Assembly: GCA_947643615.1 (NCBI GenBank)
Contig: CANRWO010000028.1
Coordinates: 1 to 42,911, forward strand
Reading direction: 5' to 3'
Length of the DNA stretch: 42,911 nt
Source of the DNA: an uncultured Lachnospiraceae bacterium
GTDB lineage: Bacteria; Bacillota; Clostridia; Lachnospirales; Lachnospiraceae
The notes beneath the pieces were generated by a model. It worked only from the letters and a program-made list of their open reading frames with translations. It had not been told where the DNA came from and ran no database searches. The translations under genes and the position numbers were made by a program. Positions 31,583-40,264 of the stretch are shown piece after piece (positions within the stretch are counted from its first letter, which is position 1; every line of letters starts with the position of its first letter).

Positions 31583-33511
31583 TTACTGTTGCCTGCCCTG
31601 CATTGCAGAAGCGCCCCGGCCCCCTACAAACTGCAGGAATTCTTCCCCTCCAAGGGGCCTGGAGAAATAATATCCCTGGATATACTCTATGCCCAACGCC
31701 ACAATGGCTTCCATCTGTTCCTCCGTCTCCACGCCCTCGGAAACGATTTCCAGCTTCATGTCATGGATCATGCGCATGGACGCTTCCATGACGAATTTTG
31801 CCTTCTGGTTAGCGAAATACGCCTGGCTCATATCCCTGTCGAACTTTACAATGGACACCGGCATATCAATGATATAATTCAGGTTGCTGGCGCCGCTCCC
31901 GAAATCATCCAGGGAAAATTTCACGCCGTAGTCAATTAATATCTGCATATTTTTCAACAGATTTTTCCTCGTCTGTATGGACGTGGACTCGGTAATCTCC
32001 AGATTGATACAGTCAGGCTCCAGACGGTATCTTTCCATGATCCGGATATAAGTCTCCGCCAGCTTTTCCTCCTCGCACTGCCTTACGGAAAGGTTTACCT
32101 CCACATACCGGATCCCGTAGGCTTCCTTCAGCCGGTTGGCTTTGATAAAAGCGCAGACCTTGTCGAATACGATCTCCCCGATCTGGGAAATAAGCCCGTT
32201 CTTCTCGGCTATGGGAATGAACCTGTCGGGCGGCACAATCCTGCCCTCTTTGTCGCGGATACGCACCAGCGCTTCCGCGGACACAAACCTCTTTTCCCGG
32301 GTGGAATAAATAGGCTGATAGAACACTTCAACCCTGTCCTCCTCTATTGCAGACCGGATCAAGGCTTCCGTCTCTTCCCTCTCCTTATAATGCCCAATCT
32401 TCTCCTGATCCAGGATTATGCTGTTTTCCTCAGGGTTCTCCCGCTTCCCCACCCTGAAGCTGCGCAGCATCTGAAATAACTCCCCTACGCTCCTGAGCAA
32501 TGAGGAATCCGGCAGCAGCACATAACAGGGCGACACTTTTGACTGCTCGTCGCCCACGCCCTCCTTCCAGTGTTCCACAAAACTCTTTATCTCTTCATAC
32601 ACTTCCTGCATACGGCCCACGTCATTTGTGAGAAATACCAGTTCCCGCTCCAGAGTCTTGAAAACCCTGACATTTTCCAGCCTGTCTGAATAGCGCACAA
32701 TGCCCCGGAGCGTTATGTCCGTATAGGCGGAGCTGCTGTCCTTCCCGGCAGAGGCCGCTTCATCTAACGCCAGCAGCATGGCGGAAAATTTCTTTTGCTT
32801 TTCGTAGAGAAGCTTCGTATACTCACCCAGCGCATGCGCATTGTAAGCGCCCGTTTCCCTGTCCAGATTGGCCTCCGGGTTCTCCAGCTCAAAAAACAGG
32901 ATCACCATGCCCAGCACGGAGGCAAATCCCACCAACAGCAGATTGGCATTTAGGAACTGGGTCACTGCGGCAATGACCCAGATGCACATCCAGATCACGA
33001 TTGCCCGGCGCCTTTTGGGGTTCATCTCCCTGCCTTTCCATCCCACCTTATACAAGGTAGCCAGCACGAAAAGCAGGGCAAAGATATAGGTAGTGGTACA
33101 GCTGGGGCCGTAGGTATACACCACCTCCCCCTCCAGGTAATAGTGGATGGGAAGGGCATAAATGAGGACGGTCCCGGTCAGTACGATCACCGTATAGATC
33201 CTGTTTTTCTTCCTTCTCTCCTGCCGCGTCCCAATGAAATCCGTGCTGGAGTAAACCAACCCGAAATACCCTACCCAGACCAGGGATACTATATATGTCT
33301 TACAGATAAATGCCAGCAGGAAACCCGGTAACAGCTCCTGGTTGCAGATTGCCACAATAGATGTGATGTCCATAATGACGCAGAAGGACGTAACCCCCAT
33401 ATTAATCAGAAACAGCTTCTCCGACTCCAGTCCCAGCGTCTTCTGCCTTACGGAAAAATACCAGATCAGCAACAGGATCACGATACCACAGCATTGCACT
33501 TGTATGTTCAT
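31583..33511 (-). CDS. 7TM membrane protein with degenerate GGDEF and active EAL domains
   Basis: A 642-residue cyclic-di-GMP phosphodiesterase. The N-terminus has about seven transmembrane helices (residues about 5-210), like the sensory 7TM input found in histidine kinases. A central degenerate GGDEF-like domain (about 235-350, DRETGAYNAHAL but no GGDEF motif) is unlikely to make c-di-GMP. The C-terminal EAL domain (about 385-635) keeps the catalytic set: AEALVR, NLSVRQ, LEITES, LDDFGSG, VKFDRDM, EGVET and QGYYF. CAAAGGAACGGGCAAAT precedes the ATG. Cleavage of c-di-GMP at the membrane is inferred. Confidence 0.93.
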   Translation of the reverse strand: MNIQVQCCGIVILLLIWYFSVRQKTLGLESEKLFLINMGVTSFCVIMDITSIVAICNQELLPGFLLAFICKTYIVSLVWVGYFGLVYSSTDFIGTRQERRKKNRIYTVIVLTGTVLIYALPIHYYLEGEVVYTYGPSCTTTYIFALLFVLATLYKVGWKGREMNPKRRRAIVIWMCIWVIAAVTQFLNANLLLVGFASVLGMVILFFELENPEANLDRETGAYNAHALGEYTKLLYEKQKKFSAMLLALDEAASAGKDSSSAYTDITLRGIVRYSDRLENVRVFKTLERELVFLTNDVGRMQEVYEEIKSFVEHWKEGVGDEQSKVSPCYVLLPDSSLLRSVGELFQMLRSFRVGKRENPEENSIILDQEKIGHYKEREETEALIRSAIEEDRVEVFYQPIYSTREKRFVSAEALVRIRDKEGRIVPPDRFIPIAEKNGLISQIGEIVFDKVCAFIKANRLKEAYGIRYVEVNLSVRQCEEEKLAETYIRIMERYRLEPDCINLEITESTSIQTRKNLLKNMQILIDYGVKFSLDDFGSGASNLNYIIDMPVSIVKFDRDMSQAYFANQKAKFVMEASMRMIHDMKLEIVSEGVETEEQMEAIVALGIEYIQGYYFSRPLGGEEFLQFVGGRGASAMQGRQQ

Positions 33512-33631
33512 ATTTGCCCGTTCCTTTGTCTTTCTTGTGTTCTTTTCTGACCATAAGACTATTATACTATATCTTTTCCGTTTTGGCTTCCTAATTTTTA
33601 CCTTTAAATCCGCAATTCTACCGCTGGTCGG

Positions 33632-33660
33632 TTGCCAATTTCACGGGGGAATACTAAAAT
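33632..33660 (+). promoter_or_regulatory. promoter of the HTH membrane protein gene
   Basis: TTGCCA (33632-33637), 17-bp spacer, TAAAAT (33655-33660); start near 33667. On the opposite strand a TATAAT-like box (about 33564-33569) could drive the divergent EAL gene, with a weak -35. Confidence 0.55.
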
Positions 33661-33693
33661 GGGGGTAACCAAGAAGAAAGCAGGTGCGGAATC

Positions 33694-35244
33694 ATGTTTG
33701 AAATTGACAAAAAGCAATTTGGGGAATTCCTGGCACAGCAGCGGAAAGCCAAGGGATATACCCAAAAGGAACTTGCGGATAAATTGTATGTGTCGGACAA
33801 GGCGGTGAGCAAATGGGAGCGGGCCCTGAGCATGCCGGATATTTCCCTGCTGATGCCCCTGGCCGAGATATTGGAAGTCTCCGTCACGGAGCTTCTGGAG
33901 GGCCGGAAGCTGGACGCCTCCGCAGGAATGGACGCCTCCCATGTGGAAAGCCTGGTGAAAATGGCCCTGACCTTTTCCGAAGACACCCCGGAGAAGAAAA
34001 AAAGCAGGCAAAAAAAACACGCCGTCATTTTCGGCGGCTGCACACTGCTGGCCGTTATGGAACTTACGGGGGGGATATGGCTCCTGCATATGCTGGGAAT
34101 CTCTTCCCTCTCCACCAACCTGCTCCTGTTGGAAGGGCTGGGGTTCTTCTTTGGCATATATTTCTGGTTTTTTATGCCGGAAAGGCTTCCCACCTACTAC
34201 GACGAAAACAAAATAAGCGGCTTCTGCGACGGGTTCTTCCGCATGAATATCCCCGGGCTCCATTTCAACAACTGCAACTGGAAGCCTATCCTGAAATACT
34301 TAAGGATCTGGTCTGTGGCCTCCATGCTGGCCGTACCTGTCCCGTGCTTCCTCCTCTCCGCCCTGGATCTCGGATTCTGGTGGGTTTTCGGCATCCAGAA
34401 TGCCTTTTTGCTGGCCTATCTGCTGGGACTGTTTCTCCCGGTCTATATCATTGGCAAGAAGTATGAGGACGGTGCAGACGGCAGCAGCAATGGGCAGGGG
34501 AAAGGCCGCAAGGGCCATGGGGAATACGCCAGCAGCAACAGCGAATATGCCAGTGGCAACGGTGAACACACCACCAGCAGCGGCGAATACACCAGCAGCG
34601 GCGAATACACCAGCAGCGGCGAATACACCAGTGGCAACGGCGAATATACCAGCAGCAACGGCGAATACACCAGTGGCAACGGCGAAGAACCCTGCTACAA
34701 CGGCGAATACACCAGCAACAACGGCGAATACACCAGCAACGGCGAATACACCAGCAGCGGTGAATACACCGGCAGCAACGGGAAATACACCAGCAACAAC
34801 GGGCAGGGGAAAAACCGCAAGGGCCATGGCAGCGAATCGATCCGCCGCTCCGGGAAAAGGCTCTGGCTGCCCATAATATTGTTCCTGCTGATCCTGCTGC
34901 TTCCCCTAGGCTTCAGTGTTTCCGGGATTCTTCCCTTCCGCTCCGGCATCCAGGTGAATTATGTCTCCGAGGGCGGGCGGCAGGAATGGTCCGCACGTTA
35001 CAGTAGGCTGGACGGAACGCTGACCAGGAATCTCTACCCGGGATCCGATCCCAGGGACTATGTGATCGAGGTCGATACACAGTCCGGCAGTCTTGCCATC
35101 GAGCTCAGGGACAGCTTGGGCAATATCGTTTTCGCCGGGGAAGAACTGCAGTCCGGCTCCTACCCGCTGACCCTTACCGGAACCCACAAAGTCCTGGTCT
35201 CCGCTGCTGACCACAAAGGAGGCTTTTCCATAATGCCCCAGTGA
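33694..35244 (+). CDS. XRE-type HTH membrane protein with peptide-repeat linker
   Basis: A 516-residue one-component membrane regulator. Residues 8-65 are an XRE helix-turn-helix (FLAQQRKAKGYTQKELADKL, then VSDKAVSKWERALSMP). Several hydrophobic segments follow (about 109-165 and 205-250). Then comes a hydrophilic stretch of about 94 residues made of hexa/heptapeptides such as GEYTSS(N/G), flanked by two copies of NGQGKxRKGHG. A further transmembrane helix (about 387-410) leads to a small extracytoplasmic beta-rich domain. HTH regulators with this layout are thought to sense the envelope; target genes are unknown. The neighbours are a two-component pair and an ABC exporter, transcribed in other directions. 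Confidence 0.8.
   Translation: MFEIDKKQFGEFLAQQRKAKGYTQKELADKLYVSDKAVSKWERALSMPDISLLMPLAEILEVSVTELLEGRKLDASAGMDASHVESLVKMALTFSEDTPEKKKSRQKKHAVIFGGCTLLAVMELTGGIWLLHMLGISSLSTNLLLLEGLGFFFGIYFWFFMPERLPTYYDENKISGFCDGFFRMNIPGLHFNNCNWKPILKYLRIWSVASMLAVPVPCFLLSALDLGFWWVFGIQNAFLLAYLLGLFLPVYIIGKKYEDGADGSSNGQGKGRKGHGEYASSNSEYASGNGEHTTSSGEYTSSGEYTSSGEYTSGNGEYTSSNGEYTSGNGEEPCYNGEYTSNNGEYTSNGEYTSSGEYTGSNGKYTSNNGQGKNRKGHGSESIRRSGKRLWLPIILFLLILLLPLGFSVSGILPFRSGIQVNYVSEGGRQEWSARYSRLDGTLTRNLYPGSDPRDYVIEVDTQSGSLAIELRDSLGNIVFAGEELQSGSYPLTLTGTHKVLVSAADHKGGFSIMPQ
34489..34830 (+). repeat. hexa/heptapeptide-encoding repeats flanked by a 33-bp direct repeat
   Basis: From 34522 to 34803 about fourteen 18- or 21-bp units encode variants of GEYTSS(G) and GEYTSSNG, one unit replaced by GEEPCYNG. 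On both sides lies a near-identical 33-bp sequence encoding NGQGKGRKGHG (34489-34521) and NGQGKNRKGHG (34798-34830). The pattern indicates expansion between two copies of the flank. Confidence 0.9.
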
Positions 35245-35308
35245 TCCGGTACGCATGATCCGTTTGAATATCCGGATCTTGGGTAGAAAATGCGGCTCCT
35301 CCTGCCGG

Positions 35309-36703
35309 CTATCTTTCGGATGCCGGGGCCCCTGCGGGGAGCTCCAGCTCCACATCATAGCTGCCGCACTCCCGGCTCACAAAGCGCAGCATGCCGCCAT
35401 GGACTGCCGCAATCTGGCTTGCGATCCGCAATCCCATAATGTGAGGATGGGCACCCTCTGCCATCCCCCCCATGGCTTCCACGATTTGCCCCGGGATCCC
35501 TATGCCCGTGTCGGCAAAACCGTAGCGCACCATATCCCCTACACGGCACAGGGACACGGTTATCCTGCATCCCTCCCTGTTGTGCCGGATACTGTTGCCC
35601 ACCAGATTGCGGAAAAGACGCAGGAGCAATCCCCTGTCGGCATAAATCAGCTCTCCCTCCGCCTCCTTTTGGACAGAGACACAGATCTCATAGTTTTCCC
35701 GCAAACCCTGGTTGTAATATTCCGCCACGCATTCCCGAAGCGGTTCGGCCGGGGAAAACACTGTTTTCTTCAAGGGTTGGGAATGATATTCCAGTTTGGA
35801 GGCCAGGTTCAGGTTTTCCACCAGCTCTTTCAACACCAGGCTCTGCTGCCGGATAGCCTCCGCCTTCCACCTCACCTCCCCCGGAAGCCTTCCGTCATGC
35901 ATCAGCTCGTCGGAATATCCCGTAATCAACGCCAGGGGCGTCCTGATATCGTGGGACACCCCGGCGATCCAGTCCGTGCGGGCATCATCCCTTCTCTTCA
36001 GCTTCTCATCTTTCTCCCGCAGCGCTGCGGAAGTCCGGTTCAGCCTGCGTGCAAGCTCCTTTACACTGCCTCTCTCCGGCAGTTCCACAGTCTCCCCGCC
36101 GGACAGCATCATGATCCCCTGTTCCACAGGCCTTAAAGAACGGTAAAAGCGCCACGCCAGGATAAGCACCAATGCTACCAGCACAACCACGTTCAGCAAA
36201 AACAATCTCCTTATATAACCGGGCAGCTTATGGATGATCTCAAGATCACTTACCAGGTTAAACCTGGCAATGCTGCCTTTATCATATCCGAAAACCATAA
36301 GCCCAAGGGCATTTTTCCACACTCCCACCGGATAATCCTTTAAATACCAGCGGCTCATCACGGCAATGTCCGTGAGCTCATAATGCAGCGGGATCTCCCC
36401 GGGCAGCTCATAGCTCCACACCACATCGCCCTCCCGGTCTATCATCATGACCCAGATGAAGCTGCTCTCCTCCAGAATCCGGTATCCCTCCGGCGACATG
36501 TAATACGCTCCTCCCTCCAGGGTAATCTCCGCCGACACTTCATCCATTTTGCGTCTCCCGAAATTCGCACTGGCACCGTAATCGTCTTTCTGCGTTTGGT
36601 ATAACCAATAGAGAAAGCTTGCAAAATTGACACAAATAATCAACAGCGTCACCAGCACTGCCGTCAGCATATAACGGCTACCGATCTTCCACAGGCTCCT
36701 CAT
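35309..36703 (-). CDS. sensor histidine kinase
   Basis: A 464-residue membrane kinase. Two transmembrane helices (about 11-35 and 160-190) flank a sensor domain of about 125 residues, followed by a HAMP-like linker. The H-box is VSHDIRTPLALITGYS with phosphoacceptor His251. The ATPase domain has N-box NLVGNSIRHN and G-boxes FADTGIGIP and IMGLRIASQI. The order and overlap (4 bp) with the response regulator upstream indicate a cognate pair. Kinases next to LanFEG transporters commonly detect antimicrobial peptides; the ligand is not known here. Confidence 0.95.
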   Translation of the reverse strand: MRSLWKIGSRYMLTAVLVTLLIICVNFASFLYWLYQTQKDDYGASANFGRRKMDEVSAEITLEGGAYYMSPEGYRILEESSFIWVMMIDREGDVVWSYELPGEIPLHYELTDIAVMSRWYLKDYPVGVWKNALGLMVFGYDKGSIARFNLVSDLEIIHKLPGYIRRLFLLNVVVLVALVLILAWRFYRSLRPVEQGIMMLSGGETVELPERGSVKELARRLNRTSAALREKDEKLKRRDDARTDWIAGVSHDIRTPLALITGYSDELMHDGRLPGEVRWKAEAIRQQSLVLKELVENLNLASKLEYHSQPLKKTVFSPAEPLRECVAEYYNQGLRENYEICVSVQKEAEGELIYADRGLLLRLFRNLVGNSIRHNREGCRITVSLCRVGDMVRYGFADTGIGIPGQIVEAMGGMAEGAHPHIMGLRIASQIAAVHGGMLRFVSRECGSYDVELELPAGAPASER

Positions 36704-37419
36704 TTCCCACCTGCCTTTTCTGCCGCCAGGCGATAACCAATCCCCCTTGCCGTCAACAGGTATTCCGGGTGGGACGGGTCCTCCTCAATTTTTTCCCGCA
36801 AATGCCGGATATGGACCATCAGCACATTCTCATATCCGTAATAATTATCGTTCCACACCGCCTGGCACAGGGCGTCAAAAGTCACGATATTTCCCCGGTT
36901 CCGGTAAAGCTTTTGCAGAAGGAGCAGCTCTTTTGCGGTAAGACTTACGCTCTGTCCCTCATATTCCACCGTAGCATTCTGCAGGGAAACCCTTCTCCTG
37001 CCCAGCAGGAGCAGCTCCCCTGGCTCAGCGTCCCGGCCGGAAAAATAACTGCGTTTCAGGATGGCCCCCACCCGGAGCACCAGCTCCTGGGGCAAAAACG
37101 GCTTGGTGATGTAGTCGTCAGCCCCCAACCCCAGGCCAAACAGCCTGTCATTGTCCTCGTCCTTTGCGGAGAGAAACAGGATCGGTGCCTGGGAACGCTC
37201 CCTCAGCCAGCGGAACAGCGTAAACCCGTCCCCGTCCGGCAGCATGATATCCAGAATCACCAGCTGGGGGCACTCCTGCTCAAATTTGTCCCGGGCCTCC
37301 CTACAGCTTCCCGCAGCCACCACAAGGTCATAACCGTTACGATTGAGAATCTCCCTGGTCATAGCCAGCAATTCCCTATTGTCATCCACCAACAGTATTT
37401 TGCAATCATATAATTTCAC
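36700..37419 (-). CDS. OmpR-family response regulator
   Basis: A 239-residue regulator: receiver domain with the phosphoacceptor Asp57 (LVILDIMLPDGDG), acidic pocket LLVDDN, and Lys in ITKPF; then a winged-helix DNA-binding domain (about 145-235, LTAKELLLLQKL, VHIRHLREKI). Its stop overlaps the kinase start by 4 bp. It is divergent from the ABC exporter genes, whose promoter region carries an 11-bp-spaced direct repeat as expected for OmpR-type binding. Confidence 0.95.
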   Translation of the reverse strand: MKLYDCKILLVDDNRELLAMTREILNRNGYDLVVAAGSCREARDKFEQECPQLVILDIMLPDGDGFTLFRWLRERSQAPILFLSAKDEDNDRLFGLGLGADDYITKPFLPQELVLRVGAILKRSYFSGRDAEPGELLLLGRRRVSLQNATVEYEGQSVSLTAKELLLLQKLYRNRGNIVTFDALCQAVWNDNYYGYENVLMVHIRHLREKIEEDPSHPEYLLTARGIGYRLAAEKAGGK

Positions 37420-37545
37420 TGTATCGCCTCCCGTCCCGCATCCCCAACATCCGTTCCGGGGATGCGATAAAGATATTGCCGGATCATTACTCCGTTATCT
37501 ACTATAATCCATTTTGCGGCTCCTTTCCACCCGGCCGGCAAATCT

Positions 37546-37562
37546 TAAGGTAAAAATAAGGT
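37546..37562 (+). promoter_or_regulatory. candidate OmpR-type operator upstream of the ABC exporter
   Basis: TAAGGT occurs twice, at 37546-37551 and 37557-37562, exactly 11 bp apart (one helical turn). It lies 150 bp before the ABC gene and 127 bp before the response regulator. A weak possible promoter (TTGAGA around 37573) follows. The rest of 37420-37711 shows no other clear signal. Confidence 0.45.
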
Positions 37563-37711
37563 GATTTTCAGTTGAGATTAAGCCGCAGGCATTACACTTT
37601 CTTCAGCCGAACCCTTTACGGCAATGAAGGCTGCCGGGCAAAATGCGGAAACCAGAAAATCCCGCTCACAAAAAATATGTGCCCGGGCAGCGGAAAGGTA
37701 TGGTAAATATT

Positions 37712-38617
37712 ATGGAAACCGTGATTGAAACAAATTCCCTCACCAAAAGCTACCACCGGAAAAATGTGGTGGAAGACCTGGATCTGTCTGTCCCTGAAGG
37801 CAGCATCTACGGCTTCCTGGGGCCTAACGGCGCCGGGAAATCCACCACTATGAAAATGCTCCTGGGCCTGGCAAAACCCACCCGGGGAAATGTGCGCCTG
37901 CTGGGGAAAACCATGGATGACAGGAATCGCCTGTCCCTTTTAAGGGACACCGGGTCCCTGATCGAGTCCCCAGCCTACTACGGCCATCTGAGCGGACGGG
38001 ATAATCTGCTGCTCATAGCCTCCCTGAAACAGACACCTGAAAAACAGGTGGACGATGTCCTTCGGATTGTCCGCCTTTCCGATCAACAGCAGAAAAAAGT
38101 AAGCCACTATTCGCTGGGCATGAAGCAGCGCCTGGGACTGGCGGCGGCGCTGCTGGGTTACCCCTCCCTCCTGCTGCTGGATGAACCCACCAATGGCCTG
38201 GATCCCGCAGGCATACAGGAAATGAGGGAGCTGATATGCACTCTCCCCCAAAAGTTCGGCATGACCATTCTGATATCCAGCCATCTGCTGGCCGAAATCG
38301 ACCAGATGGTTACCCATGTGGGCATCATTGACAAGGGGATATTGGTCTTCCAGGACAGGCTGGATATTCTGCATGAGTACAGCCGTACCGGAATCCGCCT
38401 GCACACCACGGATAATGAAACGGCCTGCCGCCTCCTGGCCCAGAACGGGATGCCCGTACTCCGTAAGGAAGGCTGCCTGTATCTGGATACCCGAAAGGAC
38501 AGCGATGTGCTGCGCATGGGACATCTACTGTACAACATGAACATAGGGGTGCTGCGCATTGAGGAAAAACAGGCAAGCCTGGAAGATATCTTTTTAAGCT
38601 TTACCGGAGCGGATTAA
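37712..38617 (+). CDS. ABC exporter ATPase, lantibiotic-immunity (LanF/BcrA) type
   Basis: ATPase of a three-component exporter; 301 residues from ATG 37712 (alternatives at 37643 and 37700). Walker A GPNGAGKST (37-45), signature YSLGMKQRLG, Walker B LLLLDEPTNGLD, and H-loop ISSHLL. The C-terminal extension of about 90 residues is typical of the BcrA/LanF type. Two permeases follow, as in immunity transporters that remove bacitracin-like or lantibiotic peptides from the membrane. No structural peptide or modification gene is visible nearby. Confidence 0.9.
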   Translation: METVIETNSLTKSYHRKNVVEDLDLSVPEGSIYGFLGPNGAGKSTTMKMLLGLAKPTRGNVRLLGKTMDDRNRLSLLRDTGSLIESPAYYGHLSGRDNLLLIASLKQTPEKQVDDVLRIVRLSDQQQKKVSHYSLGMKQRLGLAAALLGYPSLLLLDEPTNGLDPAGIQEMRELICTLPQKFGMTILISSHLLAEIDQMVTHVGIIDKGILVFQDRLDILHEYSRTGIRLHTTDNETACRLLAQNGMPVLRKEGCLYLDTRKDSDVLRMGHLLYNMNIGVLRIEEKQASLEDIFLSFTGAD

Positions 38618-38656
38618 AGTCAAAACCACAATCTGGAATTGGAGGAAGAGTAAAAT

Positions 38657-39406
38657 ATGAACGAATTAACTGTAGAATACAGAAAACAAAAACATATGTT
38701 TATCTGGCTGATACCCTTAGTATTCCTGGCGGTCATATTCCTGTGGAGCACCGCAGGCCAAGGAGGCCTCTCAGACTATGACCTGGCCCAGGGGTACTCC
38801 TATCTGCTTTATTTGATGCCCGTCCTGAACTGTATCCTCATGCCGGTGATGCTGGCAGTGCTCTCCAGCCGCATATGCGACATGGAAGTAAAAGGGGGAA
38901 CCTGGAAACTGCTGTTTACCCTGCAGGAGAAAAGCAGATTTTATGACCGCAAGTTTCTCACGGAATTTCTGTATCTGGCACTGTTCTGTGTCGGTGAGCT
39001 GACGGTTCTGCTGCTTTGCGGCATGCTGCTGGGTTATACGGAACCGCTGCCCGTCAAACAGGCCCTCCTGCATCTGGCAGCCACCCTGCTGACAGGGAGC
39101 GCAGTGCTGACGCTGCAGCACATCCTGTCCCTGCTGGCCGCCAACCAGTTCGTGCCTCTGCTGACAGGCCTGGCCGGCTCCTTCCTGGGACTGTTCTCCG
39201 AATTCTTCCCCCCTGCCCTGGCAAGGCTTGTATTATGGGGATATTTCGGTGCCTTCACCCCCTATCACATGGACTGGAACAATGACGCTCAGAAAATCAT
39301 ATTAATCCACAAGTCCTTCCCCACAGGACTCTTTGCCGGCCTTTTCGGCTTCACAGTCCTGTCCTATCTGCTGTGCAGACATATTTTCTTAAAAAAAGAA
39401 CTGTAA
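38657..39406 (+). CDS. ABC permease subunit, LanE/MutE type
   Basis: A 249-residue permease with six hydrophobic segments. The N-terminal pattern NELTVEYRKQKHMFIWLIPLVFLAVIF and the mid-chain SRICDMEVKGGTWKLLFTL match the lantibiotic-immunity permease family (ABC-2 type). GGAGGAAGAG precedes the ATG. It follows the ATPase gene by 39 bp and precedes a second permease by 67 bp, so the three form one operon. Confidence 0.87.
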   Translation: MNELTVEYRKQKHMFIWLIPLVFLAVIFLWSTAGQGGLSDYDLAQGYSYLLYLMPVLNCILMPVMLAVLSSRICDMEVKGGTWKLLFTLQEKSRFYDRKFLTEFLYLALFCVGELTVLLLCGMLLGYTEPLPVKQALLHLAATLLTGSAVLTLQHILSLLAANQFVPLLTGLAGSFLGLFSEFFPPALARLVLWGYFGAFTPYHMDWNNDAQKIILIHKSFPTGLFAGLFGFTVLSYLLCRHIFLKKEL

Positions 39407-39473
39407 AATAGATACCTGCCCGCTGTTGTAATGCAAACCGGGCAGACAATAAGCGAAAACAGGAGGTTTTATT

Positions 39474-40211
39474 ATGCTGCCACTCACCATCAAAGCGGAA
39501 AACCGCAAACTAAAGGGATCCGTAATCTGGGTCGCCTGTTTCCTGATCCCCATTATTCCCGCCATAATGGGAACCTTTAACTATTGGATGAACCGGACCG
39601 TCCTCTCCGGGGAATGGTATTCCCTGTGGTCACAGCTGACCCTGTTCTATTCCCTGCTGTTCTACGCCCCGCTGGTGGCCCTTTACTGTTCGTACCTGTG
39701 GCGCCTGGAACATCTGGAACACAACTGGAACGTACTGATGACGCTGCCGGTGCCTGTGCGGGACATTTTCTTCGGAAAGCTCTGTGTCATTATAAAAGTG
39801 ACTCTGATTACCCAGCTGTGGCTATATCTGCTGTTCTGCCTCTGCGGCAAAATGGCAGGTTTCTCCGGATTTCCTCCTGTGACGATCCTCTGCTGGACAT
39901 TGCGTGGAACCATGGCAGCACTGGCTATCGGCTCCCTGCAGCTCCTTTTATCCATGTGCATCCGCAGCTTTGCCATCCCCGTCGGATTGGCGCTGCTGGG
40001 CAGCATATTCGGATTTCTGATAGCCAGCTTCAACAAAACAGCCTCTTTCCTCTGGCCCTATTCCCTGATGCTGCTGGGCATGAACTCCAACGATTACGAG
40101 GACCGCATGGCAGGCCAAATGATCCCTTTTTCCGTCAGCACACTGGCCTTTTTCCTGCTGTTTGGCGTAACCGCGATATGGCTCCTGAAAAAAAGGGATG
40201 TGAAAGCATGA
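39474..40211 (+). CDS. ABC permease subunit, LanG/MutG type
   Basis: A 245-residue permease with six hydrophobic segments, paralogous in layout to the preceding one (AENRKLKGSVIWVACFLIPIIPAIMG start and EHLEHNWNVLMTLPV in the middle). CAGGAGGTTTTATT precedes the ATG. It ends just before the convergent hydrolase gene. Confidence 0.87.
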   Translation: MLPLTIKAENRKLKGSVIWVACFLIPIIPAIMGTFNYWMNRTVLSGEWYSLWSQLTLFYSLLFYAPLVALYCSYLWRLEHLEHNWNVLMTLPVPVRDIFFGKLCVIIKVTLITQLWLYLLFCLCGKMAGFSGFPPVTILCWTLRGTMAALAIGSLQLLLSMCIRSFAIPVGLALLGSIFGFLIASFNKTASFLWPYSLMLLGMNSNDYEDRMAGQMIPFSVSTLAFFLLFGVTAIWLLKKRDVKA

Positions 40212-40246
40212 TAAGGCGAACCACACCAAAAGCATGTTTCGCCTCT

Positions 40247-40264
40247 GCCTGTCACTTTACAGGC
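40247..40264. terminator. small inverted repeat between convergent genes
   Basis: GCCTGT/ACAGGC with a 6-base loop overlaps the hydrolase stop codon. An AGGCGAA/TTCGCCT pair lies just before it. Neither has a clear U-tract, so they are only possible terminators for the converging transcripts. Confidence 0.3.

Noticed and set aside
34300..34827. 175-codon minus-strand open frame with AGVFAV repeats
   Set aside because: It is a reverse reading of the GEYTSS-encoding repeats in the HTH membrane protein.
37712..40211. Lantibiotic biosynthesis cluster
   Set aside because: Only transporter and two-component genes are present; no precursor peptide, LanB/C/M enzyme or protease was found.
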